Of a stretch of 64,000 nt of DNA, positions 53,330-61,362 are shown piece after piece. The notes under the pieces are model-generated. The model was not told the DNA's origin and did no database searches. It worked only from the letters and a program-made list of their open reading frames with translations. Origin of the DNA: Pseudomonas sp. SID14000 (GTDB taxonomy: Bacteria; Pseudomonadota; Gammaproteobacteria; Pseudomonadales; Pseudomonadaceae); assembly GCF_002165135.1 (NCBI RefSeq), contig NZ_NFZQ01000009.1, forward strand, positions 1 through 64,000, in the 5' to 3' direction. A program made the position numbers and the translations under genes. How positions within the stretch are numbered: position 1 is the stretch's first letter; every line of letters begins with the position of its first letter.

Positions 53330-54707
53330 GGTGCAGGGCTCCAGTCGGGGTAGAGGTATAGCGGTAAGCCGAGCCAGGGTGGTCGGCAGGCAGGTGCGGG
53401 TGGTCGGCCTGGAACAGTTTTTCGCGCAGGGTGCCTTCGGCGTAGGCGGTCTTGTAGCGGCCACGCTGTTGCAACTGCGGGATGACCAGGTCGATGAAGT
53501 CCTCGAAGCTTTCCGGGGTAACGGTGCGGGTCAGGTTGAAACCGTCCAGGCCGGTTTCATCGATCCAGGCGATCAGCTGCTCGGCCACCTGTTCGGGCGC
53601 GCCGACCAGGGTCACGTAGCGGCCACCCAGGGCGTGCTGCTGCAGCAGGCGCCGGCGGGTCCAGGCATTGTCCTGCAACTGGCGCGTGGCGGACTGGATG
53701 GCGTTGCCCTGGCTGAAGGCAATCGGCTCGTCCAGCGCGTAGGCGGCGAAGTCGATGCCGGTGGACGCGGCGAAGTGCGCGACCCCGGCTTCGGCGCTGG
53801 CATGGCGCAGGTACTCGGCATGCCTGGCCTGGGCCTGCTGCTTGGTGGCGGCGACGATCACAGTGATACCCATGAATACCTTGACCGCCTGCGGGTCGCG
53901 GCCAGCGGCCTGGGCGGCGGTGCGCACCTTGTCGACCTGGGCGCGGGTGGCGGCCTTGTCCTGGCCACTGATGAACACACATTCGGCATGGTTGCCGGCG
54001 AAGGCGAGGCCACGTTGCGAGCTGCCGGCCTGGAACAGCACCGGGGTACGTTGCGGTGAAGGTTCGCACAGGTGGTAGCCTTCGACCTTGTAGAACTCGC
54101 CCTGGTGGCGGACCTTGCGCACCCTGTCGGGCCTGGCGTAGACACGCTGCTGGCGGTCGGCGACCACTGCATCGTCGGCCCAGCTGCCTTCCAGCAGCTT
54201 GTACAGCACCTGCAGGTACTCGTCGGCCTGGTCGTAGCGGCGGTCATGCTCCGGTTGCTCCGCCAGGCCCATGGCCCGGGCGGCGCTGTCGAGGTAGCCG
54301 GTGACGATGTTCCAGCCCACCCGGCCATTGCTCAGGTGGTCCAGGGTGGAAAGGCGCCGGGCGAACAGGTACGGCGCCTCGTAGGTGAGGTTGGCGGTAA
54401 GGCCGAAGCCCAGGTGGCGGGTGACGGCGGCCATGGCCGAGACCAGCAGCAACGGGTCGTTGACCGGCAGCTGGATCGACTCCTTGAGGGTGACGTCCAG
54501 CGACTGGCCGTAGATGTCGTAGGTGCCGACGATGTCGGCGATGAACAGCCCGTCGAACAGGCCCCGCTCCAGCAGGCGCGCCAGGTTGGTCCAGTAGTCC
54601 AGGGTCTTGTACTGGGTCGAGGTGTCCCGTGGGTGAGTCCACAGGCCGTGGTTGATGTGCCCGATGCAGTTCATGTTGAAGGCATTGAGCAGGATCTGCT
54701 TGGCCAT
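53322..54707 (-). CDS. NtaA/DszA-family FMN-dependent monooxygenase
   Basis: 461 residues of the bacterial-luciferase-like fold, NtaA/SnaA/DszA branch (HINHGLWTHPRDTS near the start, FADIVGTYDIYGQS-like region, RVGWNIVTGYLDSAARAMG). These enzymes use FMNH2 supplied by a separate reductase to oxidise substrates such as chelators or organosulfur compounds. No reductase gene adjoins. Its start shares one base with the SfnB-like stop (TGATG). With a sulfur-type ABC transporter next door, a desulfurising role is likely but the substrate is open. Confidence 0.9.
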   Translation of the reverse strand: MAKQILLNAFNMNCIGHINHGLWTHPRDTSTQYKTLDYWTNLARLLERGLFDGLFIADIVGTYDIYGQSLDVTLKESIQLPVNDPLLLVSAMAAVTRHLGFGLTANLTYEAPYLFARRLSTLDHLSNGRVGWNIVTGYLDSAARAMGLAEQPEHDRRYDQADEYLQVLYKLLEGSWADDAVVADRQQRVYARPDRVRKVRHQGEFYKVEGYHLCEPSPQRTPVLFQAGSSQRGLAFAGNHAECVFISGQDKAATRAQVDKVRTAAQAAGRDPQAVKVFMGITVIVAATKQQAQARHAEYLRHASAEAGVAHFAASTGIDFAAYALDEPIAFSQGNAIQSATRQLQDNAWTRRRLLQQHALGGRYVTLVGAPEQVAEQLIAWIDETGLDGFNLTRTVTPESFEDFIDLVIPQLQQRGRYKTAYAEGTLREKLFQADHPHLPADHPGSAYRYTSTPTGALHHA

Positions 54708-55888
54708 CAGATGGTCCCCCGACGTGGTGGGTTGGCATCGTTGAGGTAGTAGTTGCCGATGGCGTGGTACTTCCAGCGTACCGGGTCGTGCAGGGTGTGC
54801 ACGCGGGCGTTGCGCCAGTGGCGGTCGAGGTTGTGTTCGGCCAAGGTGGCCTGGCTACCGCCCAGTTCGAACAAGGTGGTGCCGGCCGCGAGGGAAATCT
54901 CGGTGCTGATGGCGCGGGCCTCGGCCACTGCGATGGAGGCGGCGGCTACGTTGTCGGCAGTGCTTTCGTCGCGGGCCTGGTCCAGGTATTCGCCGGCGCG
55001 TTCCAGCAAGGCCTCGGCGGCGTGCAGGCGGATCGCCAGGTGGCCGAAGCTCTTCAGCGTCAGCGGGTCATCGCTGGCCTTGTCCAGGCCGGAGTCGACC
55101 CAGGGGCGGCTCCGGGTGCGCACGAAGTGCAGGGCATCGTCAAAGGCGGCGCGGGCGATGCCGGTGTCGATGGCAGCATGAAGGATCTGCGCCAGCGGGC
55201 CGACCGGGGTGGGGTGTTCGAAGGCGCTCTGGAACGGCACCACGTCGGCGGCGCTGACGTATACGTTATCGAACACCACCGAGCCGCTGCCGGTGGTGCG
55301 CTGGCCGAAGCCGCTCCAGTCGTCGATTACCTGCAGGCCCTGGCTGTCGGCCGGGACGAAGGCCAGGTGCTGTACGCCGTCCTCATCGACCACGGAGGTG
55401 GGAATGCGCTGGGCATAGATGGCGCCAGTGGCGTAGAACTTGCGGCCATTGATGCGAAAGCCATCGCCGTCGCGGGTCAGGCGGGTGGTGCGCTCGTTGG
55501 CGGTCTTGGTGCCCAGTTCGGCCAGGGCGTTGCCGAAGCGCTTGCCCGCCAGTACTTCGGCGTACAGGCGCTGTTGCTGTTCGGGCGTGCCGTTTACTCG
55601 CAGTACTTCCAGGGCGTAGAAATGGTTTTGCGGAATCTGCCCGAGCGAGCCGTCGGCCTGGGCGATGCGTGCGATGACCTTGGCCAGGGTGACGTTGGAC
55701 ACGCCGGCGCCGCCGAAGGCCTTGGGCACGCTGATGGCCCACAGGCCGGAGCGGGTGAACAGCTCCAGTTCGGCATGCGGCAGGCGGCGCTCGCGGTCGC
55801 GCAGGGCGCTGTCGCGGCGCAGGTTTTGGGCGACTTCTTCGGCGACGTTCAGGGCTTCGGTGTCGCTGGTGATGATGTTTGTAGTCAT
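54707..55888 (-). CDS. SfnB/DszC-like acyl-CoA dehydrogenase-fold monooxygenase (copy 1)
   Basis: 393 residues from the ATG at 55888. The upstream in-frame codons are REP sequence. The acyl-CoA dehydrogenase fold is clear from FGGAGVSNVTLAKVIARIAQ and DDWSGFGQRTTGSG, ending in LDRHWRNARVHTLHDPVRWK. The branch includes SfnB, needed for dimethyl-sulfone use in P. putida, and DszC, a flavin-dependent sulfoxidase. Probably uses reduced flavin. It overlaps the monooxygenase gene. About 30% visible identity blocks with the neighbouring paralogue suggest duplication. Confidence 0.9.
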   Translation of the reverse strand: MTTNIITSDTEALNVAEEVAQNLRRDSALRDRERRLPHAELELFTRSGLWAISVPKAFGGAGVSNVTLAKVIARIAQADGSLGQIPQNHFYALEVLRVNGTPEQQQRLYAEVLAGKRFGNALAELGTKTANERTTRLTRDGDGFRINGRKFYATGAIYAQRIPTSVVDEDGVQHLAFVPADSQGLQVIDDWSGFGQRTTGSGSVVFDNVYVSAADVVPFQSAFEHPTPVGPLAQILHAAIDTGIARAAFDDALHFVRTRSRPWVDSGLDKASDDPLTLKSFGHLAIRLHAAEALLERAGEYLDQARDESTADNVAAASIAVAEARAISTEISLAAGTTLFELGGSQATLAEHNLDRHWRNARVHTLHDPVRWKYHAIGNYYLNDANPPRRGTI

Positions 55889-55906
55889 GGTGTTCTCCGG
55901 GGCCTT

Positions 55907-56010
55907 GGGGCCGCTTTGCGGCCCATCGCGACACAAGGCCGCTCCTACAGGAGGTACGCAATCCCTTGTAGGAGCGGCCTTGTGTCGCGATGGGCTGCAA
56001 AGCAGCCCCA
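55907..56010. repeat. REP pair, family II
   Basis: Arms TCGCGACACAAGGCCGCTCC and GGAGCGGCCTTGTGTCGCGA, each with a GCTTTGC-type hairpin, lie between the two SfnB-like paralogues with a very short centre. Confidence 0.85.
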
Positions 56011-56021
56011 AGGCCCACAAA

Positions 56022-57263
56022 TCAGATCCAGGAATGCCGTGCAGGCAAGGTGCCGTTGAGGTGGTATGCGCCAACCGCGTGGTACTTCCAGCGCACCGGG
56101 TCATGCAGGGTGTGCACCCGGGCATTGCGCCAGTGGCGGTCGAGGTTGAACTCGGCGAGGGTGGCGCGGCTGCCGGCCAGCTCGAACAGCTTTTCGCTGG
56201 CCTGCAGGGCAATCTCGGTAGTCAGCACCTTGGCCTCGGCCACCGCGATCGAAGCCCGCGCCGCGCTTGCAGCATCGATCGGCGCGGCATTGACCTCGTC
56301 GAGGACTCGCGCGGCCTTGCGCAGCAGCGCTTCGGCGGCGTGCAGCTCGAGCTTCAGGCGGCCGATGTCGGCGATTACATAGGGGTCGTCGCTGGCGCGG
56401 TCGACCTTGGCCTCGATCCATGGCCGGGATTTTTCCCGCACGAAAGTGATCGCATCTTCAATCGCGGCCTCCGCGATGCCGGCATCGATCGCTGCCTGGA
56501 TCAACTGCGAGGCAGCGCCCTGGATGTTGGGAATGTCGCGCTGGCGCCAGTTGTCGATCACCAGGTCGGCATCCACCGGTACCTGGTCGAGCAGCACGGT
56601 GCCGCTGGCTGTGGTGCGCTGGCCGAACCCGGACCAGTCATCGACGATGCGCAGCCCCGGGCTGCCCCGGCGTACGAACGCCAGGCGCTGGCGGCCTTCG
56701 TCGTCCAGTGCCTTGACCGCCACCCAGTGGGCGAACAGGGCGCCGGTGGAATAGAACTTCTGACCGCTTATGCGATAGCTATCACCGACGTGGGTGATCC
56801 TGGCCTTGAGAGTCAGGGTGTCCTTGGTGCCGCGCTCGGGGCCGGCATTGCCTATGCGCCAGCCGTCGAGCACGCTGCGGAAGATTACCGCCTGCTGTGC
56901 CTCGGTGGCGGTCAAGCGCAGCAGTTGCAGTATGCCGAACTGGTTCTGCGGGATTTGCCCCAGGGCCGGGTCGGCGGCGCTGATCAGGCGGAACACTTCG
57001 GCCACGGTCTCGAACGACACATCGGGGCCACCGTAGGCCTTCGGTACGCTGATGCTGCCCAGGCCGCTGCGGGTGAACAGTTCGATTTCGGCCCATGGCA
57101 GCTTGCGTTGTTGGTCGCGGCGGGCTGCCTGCTCGCGGGCGACCTCGGCCAGTTCGCGGGCTGCTTGCAGGGCTTCGGCGTCGTTGCGCAGTACCTTGGC
57201 CGGCAGCAGCAGGGGCGAGCTGTCGAGATCGCTGTGGAACTGGGTATTGGGTTGGCTGGACAT
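56022..57263 (-). CDS. SfnB/DszC-like acyl-CoA dehydrogenase-fold monooxygenase (copy 2)
   Basis: 413 residues with AAGGAGC before the ATG at 57263. Same fold and landmarks as copy 1: YGGPDVSFETVAEVFRLI, DDWSGFGQRTTASGT and LDRHWRNARVHTLHDPVRWK. It is the first gene of the minus-strand organosulfur cluster, with the REP pair between it and copy 1. The two enzymes probably act on different sulfur substrates or form a pair. Exact chemistry is unproven. Confidence 0.9.
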   Translation of the reverse strand: MSSQPNTQFHSDLDSSPLLLPAKVLRNDAEALQAARELAEVAREQAARRDQQRKLPWAEIELFTRSGLGSISVPKAYGGPDVSFETVAEVFRLISAADPALGQIPQNQFGILQLLRLTATEAQQAVIFRSVLDGWRIGNAGPERGTKDTLTLKARITHVGDSYRISGQKFYSTGALFAHWVAVKALDDEGRQRLAFVRRGSPGLRIVDDWSGFGQRTTASGTVLLDQVPVDADLVIDNWRQRDIPNIQGAASQLIQAAIDAGIAEAAIEDAITFVREKSRPWIEAKVDRASDDPYVIADIGRLKLELHAAEALLRKAARVLDEVNAAPIDAASAARASIAVAEAKVLTTEIALQASEKLFELAGSRATLAEFNLDRHWRNARVHTLHDPVRWKYHAVGAYHLNGTLPARHSWI

Positions 57264-57527
57264 CAGTACCGCTCCTTGGCTGCACTCAATGCCCTGGCGT
57301 TACGCACTGGGGTGATTGTGATCCTGACCATTCCTGACCTCACAAATAAGTTACGTCGCTACAGCTGATCGCGACAGATGTGTGCTGGTCCGGTGGTCCG
57401 GTTTATATACCCTAATGCTTTATAAAAAGTTTATGAACTAACGCTTTGGAATATGCATAGAAGGAGGGATTTGCTCTGGATGTGCCGGCCTCTTCGCGGG
57501 CGTGCCCGCGAAGAGGCCGCAACAGGT
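57264..57527. other. Region between sfnB-like and cystine-transporter genes
   Basis: Contains a clearly A/T-rich segment (57401-57460) and a single REP palindrome (57485-57519). The A/T segment presumably belongs to the promoter of the sfnB-like cluster and would suit CysB-type activation. An AAGGAGGG at 57460 has no credible gene behind it. Confidence 0.4.
57485..57519. repeat. Single family I REP palindrome
   Basis: GGCCTCTTCGCGGGCGTGCCCGCGAAGAGGCC, a 32-bp near-perfect hairpin directly after tcyN on the minus strand, probably its terminator. Confidence 0.8.
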
Positions 57528-58286
57528 TTACTCGGAGGCAGCAGTCCCCAGGAACTTGCGCAAGAACTGCCGGGTACGCTCTTCCTTCGGCGCCGCAAAC
57601 AGTGCCTTGGCTTCGCCCTGTTCCACGATCACGCCCTTGTCGAAGAAGATCACCCGGTTCGCTACATCCCGGGCAAAGCTCATCTCGTGGGTGACGATGA
57701 TCATGGTGCGCTTCTCTTCGGCCAAACCGCGGATGGTTGCAAGCACTTCACCCACCAGCTCGGGGTCCAGCGCCGAGGTCGGCTCGTCGAACAGGATCAC
57801 CTCCGGCTCCATGGCCAGGGCGCGGGCGATGGCCACCCGTTGCTGCTGGCCACCGGACAGGCGCCGCGGGTAGGCGTCTTCCTTGCCTGCCAGGCCGACC
57901 TTGGCCAGCAGGCGCCGGCCCAGTTCGACGGCCTGCTCGCGGGGTGTCTTCTTTACGATGACTGGCCCCTCGATCACGTTTTCCAAGGCGGTGCGATGAG
58001 GGAACAGGTTGAAGTTCTGGAACACGAACCCGGCCTGCTGGCGCAAGCGGCGAATCGCATTTTGCTGCCCGCCCAACGAGCGGTTGGCGTCGATGCTGAT
58101 GTCGCCAATCTGGATCTGCCCTGCATCGGGTGTTTCCAGCAGGTTGAGGCAACGCAGGAAGGTGGTCTTGCCCGAGCCGCTGGGGCCGATGATGGCCACC
58201 ACTTCGCCGGGCTGCACGGTCAGGTCGATACCGTCGAGCACGGTCTGGCCCTTGAACCGCTTGGTCAGGCCTTTGACTTCAATCAT
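57528..58286 (-). CDS. tcyN: Cystine ABC transporter ATP-binding protein
   Basis: 252 residues from the ATG at 58286, with AGGAG eight bases upstream. A TTG two codons earlier is too close to the SD. Walker A GPSGSGKTT, signature LSGGQQQRV and Walker B LFDEPTSALDPE are intact. It belongs to the polar amino-acid branch (GlnQ/YecC type). It starts two bases after the permease stop. The identity as the cystine transporter rests on the binding protein and the nearby serine acetyltransferase. Confidence 0.92.
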   Translation of the reverse strand: MIEVKGLTKRFKGQTVLDGIDLTVQPGEVVAIIGPSGSGKTTFLRCLNLLETPDAGQIQIGDISIDANRSLGGQQNAIRRLRQQAGFVFQNFNLFPHRTALENVIEGPVIVKKTPREQAVELGRRLLAKVGLAGKEDAYPRRLSGGQQQRVAIARALAMEPEVILFDEPTSALDPELVGEVLATIRGLAEEKRTMIIVTHEMSFARDVANRVIFFDKGVIVEQGEAKALFAAPKEERTRQFLRKFLGTAASE

Positions 58287-58288
58287 GC

Positions 58289-58957
58289 TCAATGCTCCTG
58301 GTCATGCTGGTTGACTCGCGCTTCCATGCGGTTCTGGAAGTGCGCGAGGATGCTGCACAGCACCCAGTAGATGACCGCCACCGCCACGTACATGGTGAAC
58401 ACTTCGAAGGTGCGCGCGGTAATCAGCTGGGCCTGGCGGAACAGCTCGGGCACCTGGATGGTCGCCGCCAGGGCGGTGTCCTTGACCAGCGAGATGAAGC
58501 TGTTGCCCAACGGCGGCAGGGCGGTGCGCAAGGCCTGGGGCAGGATCGCCCGGCGCATGGCCTGGACGCGGGTCATGCCGATACTGGCGGCGGCTTCCCA
58601 CTGGCCACGGTCGATCGAGGAAATCGCCGCGCGCAGGATTTCGCAGATGTAGGCTGCCATGTTCAGCGACAGGCCGATCAGCGAGGCCGGAATCGGGTCG
58701 AGCTCTATGCCGATCTGCGGCATGCCGAAGTAGATGACGAACAGTTGCACCAGCAGCGGCGTGCCGCGGAAGAACGACACATAGACCCGCGCCAGCCAGT
58801 TCAACGGCAGAATCTTCGACAATCGCATCAGTGCCAGGGCAAAGCCCAGCAGCAGGCCGAAGAACATGCCGCCAACACTGAGCAGCACGGTATAACCCGC
58901 GCCCTTCAGTAGGAAGGGCGTGGAGTCGACAACGAGTTGCAGGCTTTCAGCGATCAT
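58289..58957 (-). CDS. tcyL: Cystine ABC transporter permease
   Basis: 222 residues with five membrane segments of the HisMQ type. The EAA loop is in SSIDRGQWEAAASIGMTRVQ. FRGTPLLVQLFVIYFG is the family signature. Its ATG overlaps the binding-protein stop (ATGA). A homodimer is expected, as in YecS. It transports cystine or a related amino acid across the inner membrane. Confidence 0.93.
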   Translation of the reverse strand: MIAESLQLVVDSTPFLLKGAGYTVLLSVGGMFFGLLLGFALALMRLSKILPLNWLARVYVSFFRGTPLLVQLFVIYFGMPQIGIELDPIPASLIGLSLNMAAYICEILRAAISSIDRGQWEAAASIGMTRVQAMRRAILPQALRTALPPLGNSFISLVKDTALAATIQVPELFRQAQLITARTFEVFTMYVAVAVIYWVLCSILAHFQNRMEARVNQHDQEH

Positions 58958-59748
58958 TTGGTGACATCGGCACCGAAGTATTTCTCGGACAGCTTGGCCA
59001 GCGTGCCGTCAGCCTTGAGCTTGTCCAGCGCCTTGTTGATCGCTGCCAGCAGTTCCGGCTCGCCCTTGCGCAGGGCTACGCCGCTTTCCAGGCGCGAGAA
59101 GGCGTCGCCGGCCAGTTCGGTGTCCTTGGCTTTTTGTGCGTATTCCAGCGCGGCCAGGCGGTCGATCAGGATGGCGTCGATGCGGCCGTTGCGCAGGTCG
59201 GCGAACTTGCTCGGGTCGTCTTCATAGGTGCGCACATCGGCTTGCGGTACGTCCTTCTTGACCCATTGCTCGTAGTTGGTGCCCAGGCCCACGCCGACCT
59301 TCTTGCCGGCCAGGTCGGCGGCCTTGTGGATATTCAGCTGCTCGGCCTTCTTCTTCAGGATCAGCGCCTGAATGCCGGAGATGGTGTAAGGCTCGGAGAA
59401 GTCGTACTTCTTCTTGCGCTCTTCGGAAATGGTCACCTGGTTGATCACCACGTCCAGGCGCTTGGACTCCAGTGCGGCGAGAATGCCGTCCCACTTGGTC
59501 GGCTGAACCTTGGCCTTTACCCCCAGCTCTTTGGCCAGCAGTTCGGACAGCTCCACTTCGAAGCCGGTCAGCTTGCCGTTTTCGTCCTGGAAGCTGAACG
59601 GTGGGTAGGTGCCTTCGAGGCCGACGTTGATCACGCCTTTTTCCTGGATGGTCTTCAATTGCTCGCCGGCGAAGGCCTGGCTGAGCAGGCCGGCACCCAG
59701 CAGGAGTGCCAGGCTGGCGTTGAGTAGCGGTTTGGCGAATTTCGACAT
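58954..59748 (-). CDS. tcyJ: Cystine-binding periplasmic protein (FliY/TcyJ-like)
   Basis: 264 residues. A Sec signal ends SQAFAGEQLK. Family-3 solute-binding landmarks are GTYPPFSFQDENGKLTGFEVE and AALESKRLDVVINQVTI. It captures cystine in the periplasm for the adjacent permease. It is the first gene of the three-gene unit, all overlapping or within two bases. A -10-like TATATT lies 40 bp upstream. Confidence 0.93.
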   Translation of the reverse strand: MSKFAKPLLNASLALLLGAGLLSQAFAGEQLKTIQEKGVINVGLEGTYPPFSFQDENGKLTGFEVELSELLAKELGVKAKVQPTKWDGILAALESKRLDVVINQVTISEERKKKYDFSEPYTISGIQALILKKKAEQLNIHKAADLAGKKVGVGLGTNYEQWVKKDVPQADVRTYEDDPSKFADLRNGRIDAILIDRLAALEYAQKAKDTELAGDAFSRLESGVALRKGEPELLAAINKALDKLKADGTLAKLSEKYFGADVTK

Positions 59749-59787
59749 GACAGAGCCCCGCGCTTGTTGTGGAAGTAGTGGGTGGCG

Positions 59788-59857
59788 AATATAGAGTTGG
59801 CTGCTTAGGCCAGGAAATACTAAAAAATTATTTTGTTATTTCCTTTTTGGTTTTTGC
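59788..59857 (-). promoter_or_regulatory. Presumed promoter of the cystine transporter, A/T-tract upstream
   Basis: On the minus strand, TATATT (59793-59788) lies 40 bp before tcyJ, with a poor -35 (TTCCTG, 59816-59811) after a 17-bp spacer and an A/T-rich tract reaching 59857. A weak -35 with an A/T-rich activator site is typical of CysB-dependent promoters. The CysB role is inference. Confidence 0.45.
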
Positions 59858-59999
59858 CAGTTGCTGGCTGCTTTGAGGGTAGGCGAGGTTGCCTGCTCCG
59901 TCATCGCGGCTTATGCCTGACTTAGCGCAGGATGGAATAAAGCGTTGTTTTTTCCAAGAGACGGATTTGCCGTAGAGTGGATTACATGTAAGCAGGTCC

Positions 60000-60093
60000 G
60001 GCCCTTTCGCGGGTGAACCCGCTCCCACAGGGACCCCACAGATCTTGAGCCTTGTGGTGTACCTGTGGGAGCGGGTTTACCCGCGAAAGGGCC
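60000..60093. repeat. REP pair, family I
   Basis: Arms GGCCCTTTCGCGGGTGAACC and GGTTTACCCGCGAAAGGGCC with a ~30-bp centre, just before epsC. Confidence 0.8.
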
Positions 60094-60139
60094 TGACCTG
60101 CCGATAAAAACAGTTGGCCTCTTCAGGCAGGAGAAAACC

Positions 60140-61072
60140 GTGAGCGAACAACCTTCATCCGGGCACTGGCAGTTGCAGAGCATCGTCACCGGCCTGCGTG
60201 GCGCCCGTGAACAATGGCGCACCCGCAACGGCCGCAGCATTGGCGAGCAGGGCGGGCGTGAGCTGCCTTCGCGCGAGGCGATGCGGCAGATTCTGGAGCA
60301 ACTGTGCGGCGCGCTGTTCCCCATGCGCCTTGGCCCGGTCGACCTGCGTGAAGAAAGCGAAGACTTCTACGTCGGCCATACCCTGGATGCTGCGCTGACC
60401 GCCTTGCTGGCCCAGGCCCGCCTGGAGCTGCGCTACGCCGCGCGGCATAGCAAGGGCGAGCTGGCCGGCGTCGATGCCCATGCGCTCAGCCTGGTGCAGG
60501 GCTTCGCCGCCGCACTGCCGGGCTTGCGCGTGCTGCTCGATACCGACGTGCTGGCCGCCTACCACGGCGACCCGGCGGCGCGTAGCGTCGATGAAGTGCT
60601 GCTGTGCTACCCGGGTATCCTGGCGATCATCCACCACCGCCTGGCGCACCACCTGTACCAGGCCGGCCTGCCGTTGCTGGCGCGGATCAGCTCGGAGCTG
60701 GCGCATTCGGCTACGGGGATCGACATTCACCCCGGGGCGCAGATCGGCCCGAGCTTCTTCATCGACCACGGTACCGGCGTGGTGATTGGCGAAACCGCGA
60801 TCATCGGCGAGCGCGTGCGTATCTACCAGGCAGTGACTCTGGGCGCCAAGCGCTTCCCCAGCGATGAATCGGGAACCCTGCACAAGGGCCTGCCACGCCA
60901 CCCGATCGTCGAGGACGATGTGGTGATCTATGCCGGGGCCACGGTGCTGGGGCGGATTACCATCGGCAAAGGCTCGACCATTGGCGGCAATGTGTGGCTG
61001 ACCCGCAGTGTGCCGCCCGAGAGCAACATCACCCAGGCCAACCTGCAGCTCGATTGCCAGGACAAGAACTGA
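60140..61072 (+). CDS. epsC: EpsC-type serine O-acetyltransferase
   Basis: 310 residues from a GTG with AGGAG seven bases upstream. Upstream in-frame sequence is REP. The N-terminal helical domain ends near 200. The left-handed beta-helix follows with the hexapeptide pattern GIDIHPGAQIGPSFFIDHGTG and catalytic His in FIDHGTGVVIGE. It acetylates serine to give O-acetylserine, the precursor of cysteine. The position next to the cystine importer links sulfur uptake and cysteine synthesis. Pseudomonads usually have a separate CysE, so this is an additional, longer-type enzyme. Confidence 0.93.
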   Translation: MSEQPSSGHWQLQSIVTGLRGAREQWRTRNGRSIGEQGGRELPSREAMRQILEQLCGALFPMRLGPVDLREESEDFYVGHTLDAALTALLAQARLELRYAARHSKGELAGVDAHALSLVQGFAAALPGLRVLLDTDVLAAYHGDPAARSVDEVLLCYPGILAIIHHRLAHHLYQAGLPLLARISSELAHSATGIDIHPGAQIGPSFFIDHGTGVVIGETAIIGERVRIYQAVTLGAKRFPSDESGTLHKGLPRHPIVEDDVVIYAGATVLGRITIGKGSTIGGNVWLTRSVPPESNITQANLQLDCQDKN

Positions 61073-61094
61073 TCTGACATTTCCTTGGCCTGTA

Positions 61095-61192
61095 CCGGCC
61101 TCTTCGCGGGTAAACCCGCTCCCACAGGAACCCCACAGATTTTGAATCTTGTGCAGTACCTGTGGGAGCGGGTTTACCCGCGAAAGGGCCGG
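61095..61192. repeat. REP pair, family I
   Basis: Arms GGCCTCTTCGCGGGTAAACC and GGTTTACCCGCGAAAGGGCC with a ~30-bp centre, after epsC. Confidence 0.85.
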
Positions 61193-61249
61193 AACAGGAG
61201 GGCACCAATCAGCGCCCCAATTCGCATTGAAATCCGATCCATGTTTAAC

Positions 61250-61265
61250 TTGAACGCTTGTTCAA
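61250..61265. promoter_or_regulatory. Palindrome TTGAAC-GCTT-GTTCAA, possible BetI-type operator
   Basis: A perfect 6-bp inverted repeat 98 bp before the BCCT ATG. Predicted BetI (choline-responsive TetR) sites have TTGA...TCAA cores, so choline control fits a BetT transporter. No betI gene lies in the window. Confidence 0.4.
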
Positions 61266-61362
61266 TGAAAAACGCTGGTCCGCTGCCGGTGTTCAACAGG
61301 AGGATTCCTTTGCTGAACCCGTTCATTCCGAACCTTACGTCATTCGACGAGGTGCACCCCCA

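Larger units (their letters stand above)
59749..60139. other. Divergent tcyJ-epsC intergenic region
   Basis: Contains the tcyJ promoter with an A/T tract, about 140 bp without further recognisable signals and a family I REP pair close to epsC. No gene is present. Confidence 0.6.
61073..61362. other. epsC to BCCT-transporter intergenic region
   Basis: A family I REP pair (61095-61192) is followed by ~170 bp with an operator-like palindrome (61250-61265) and GAGGTG before the transporter ATG. In-frame codons upstream of 61363 are not counted as coding. Confidence 0.6.

Noticed and set aside
57453..58370. A plus-strand frame behind AAGGAGGG at 57460
   Set aside because: It begins in a REP palindrome and runs antisense through tcyN, which has all ATPase motifs.
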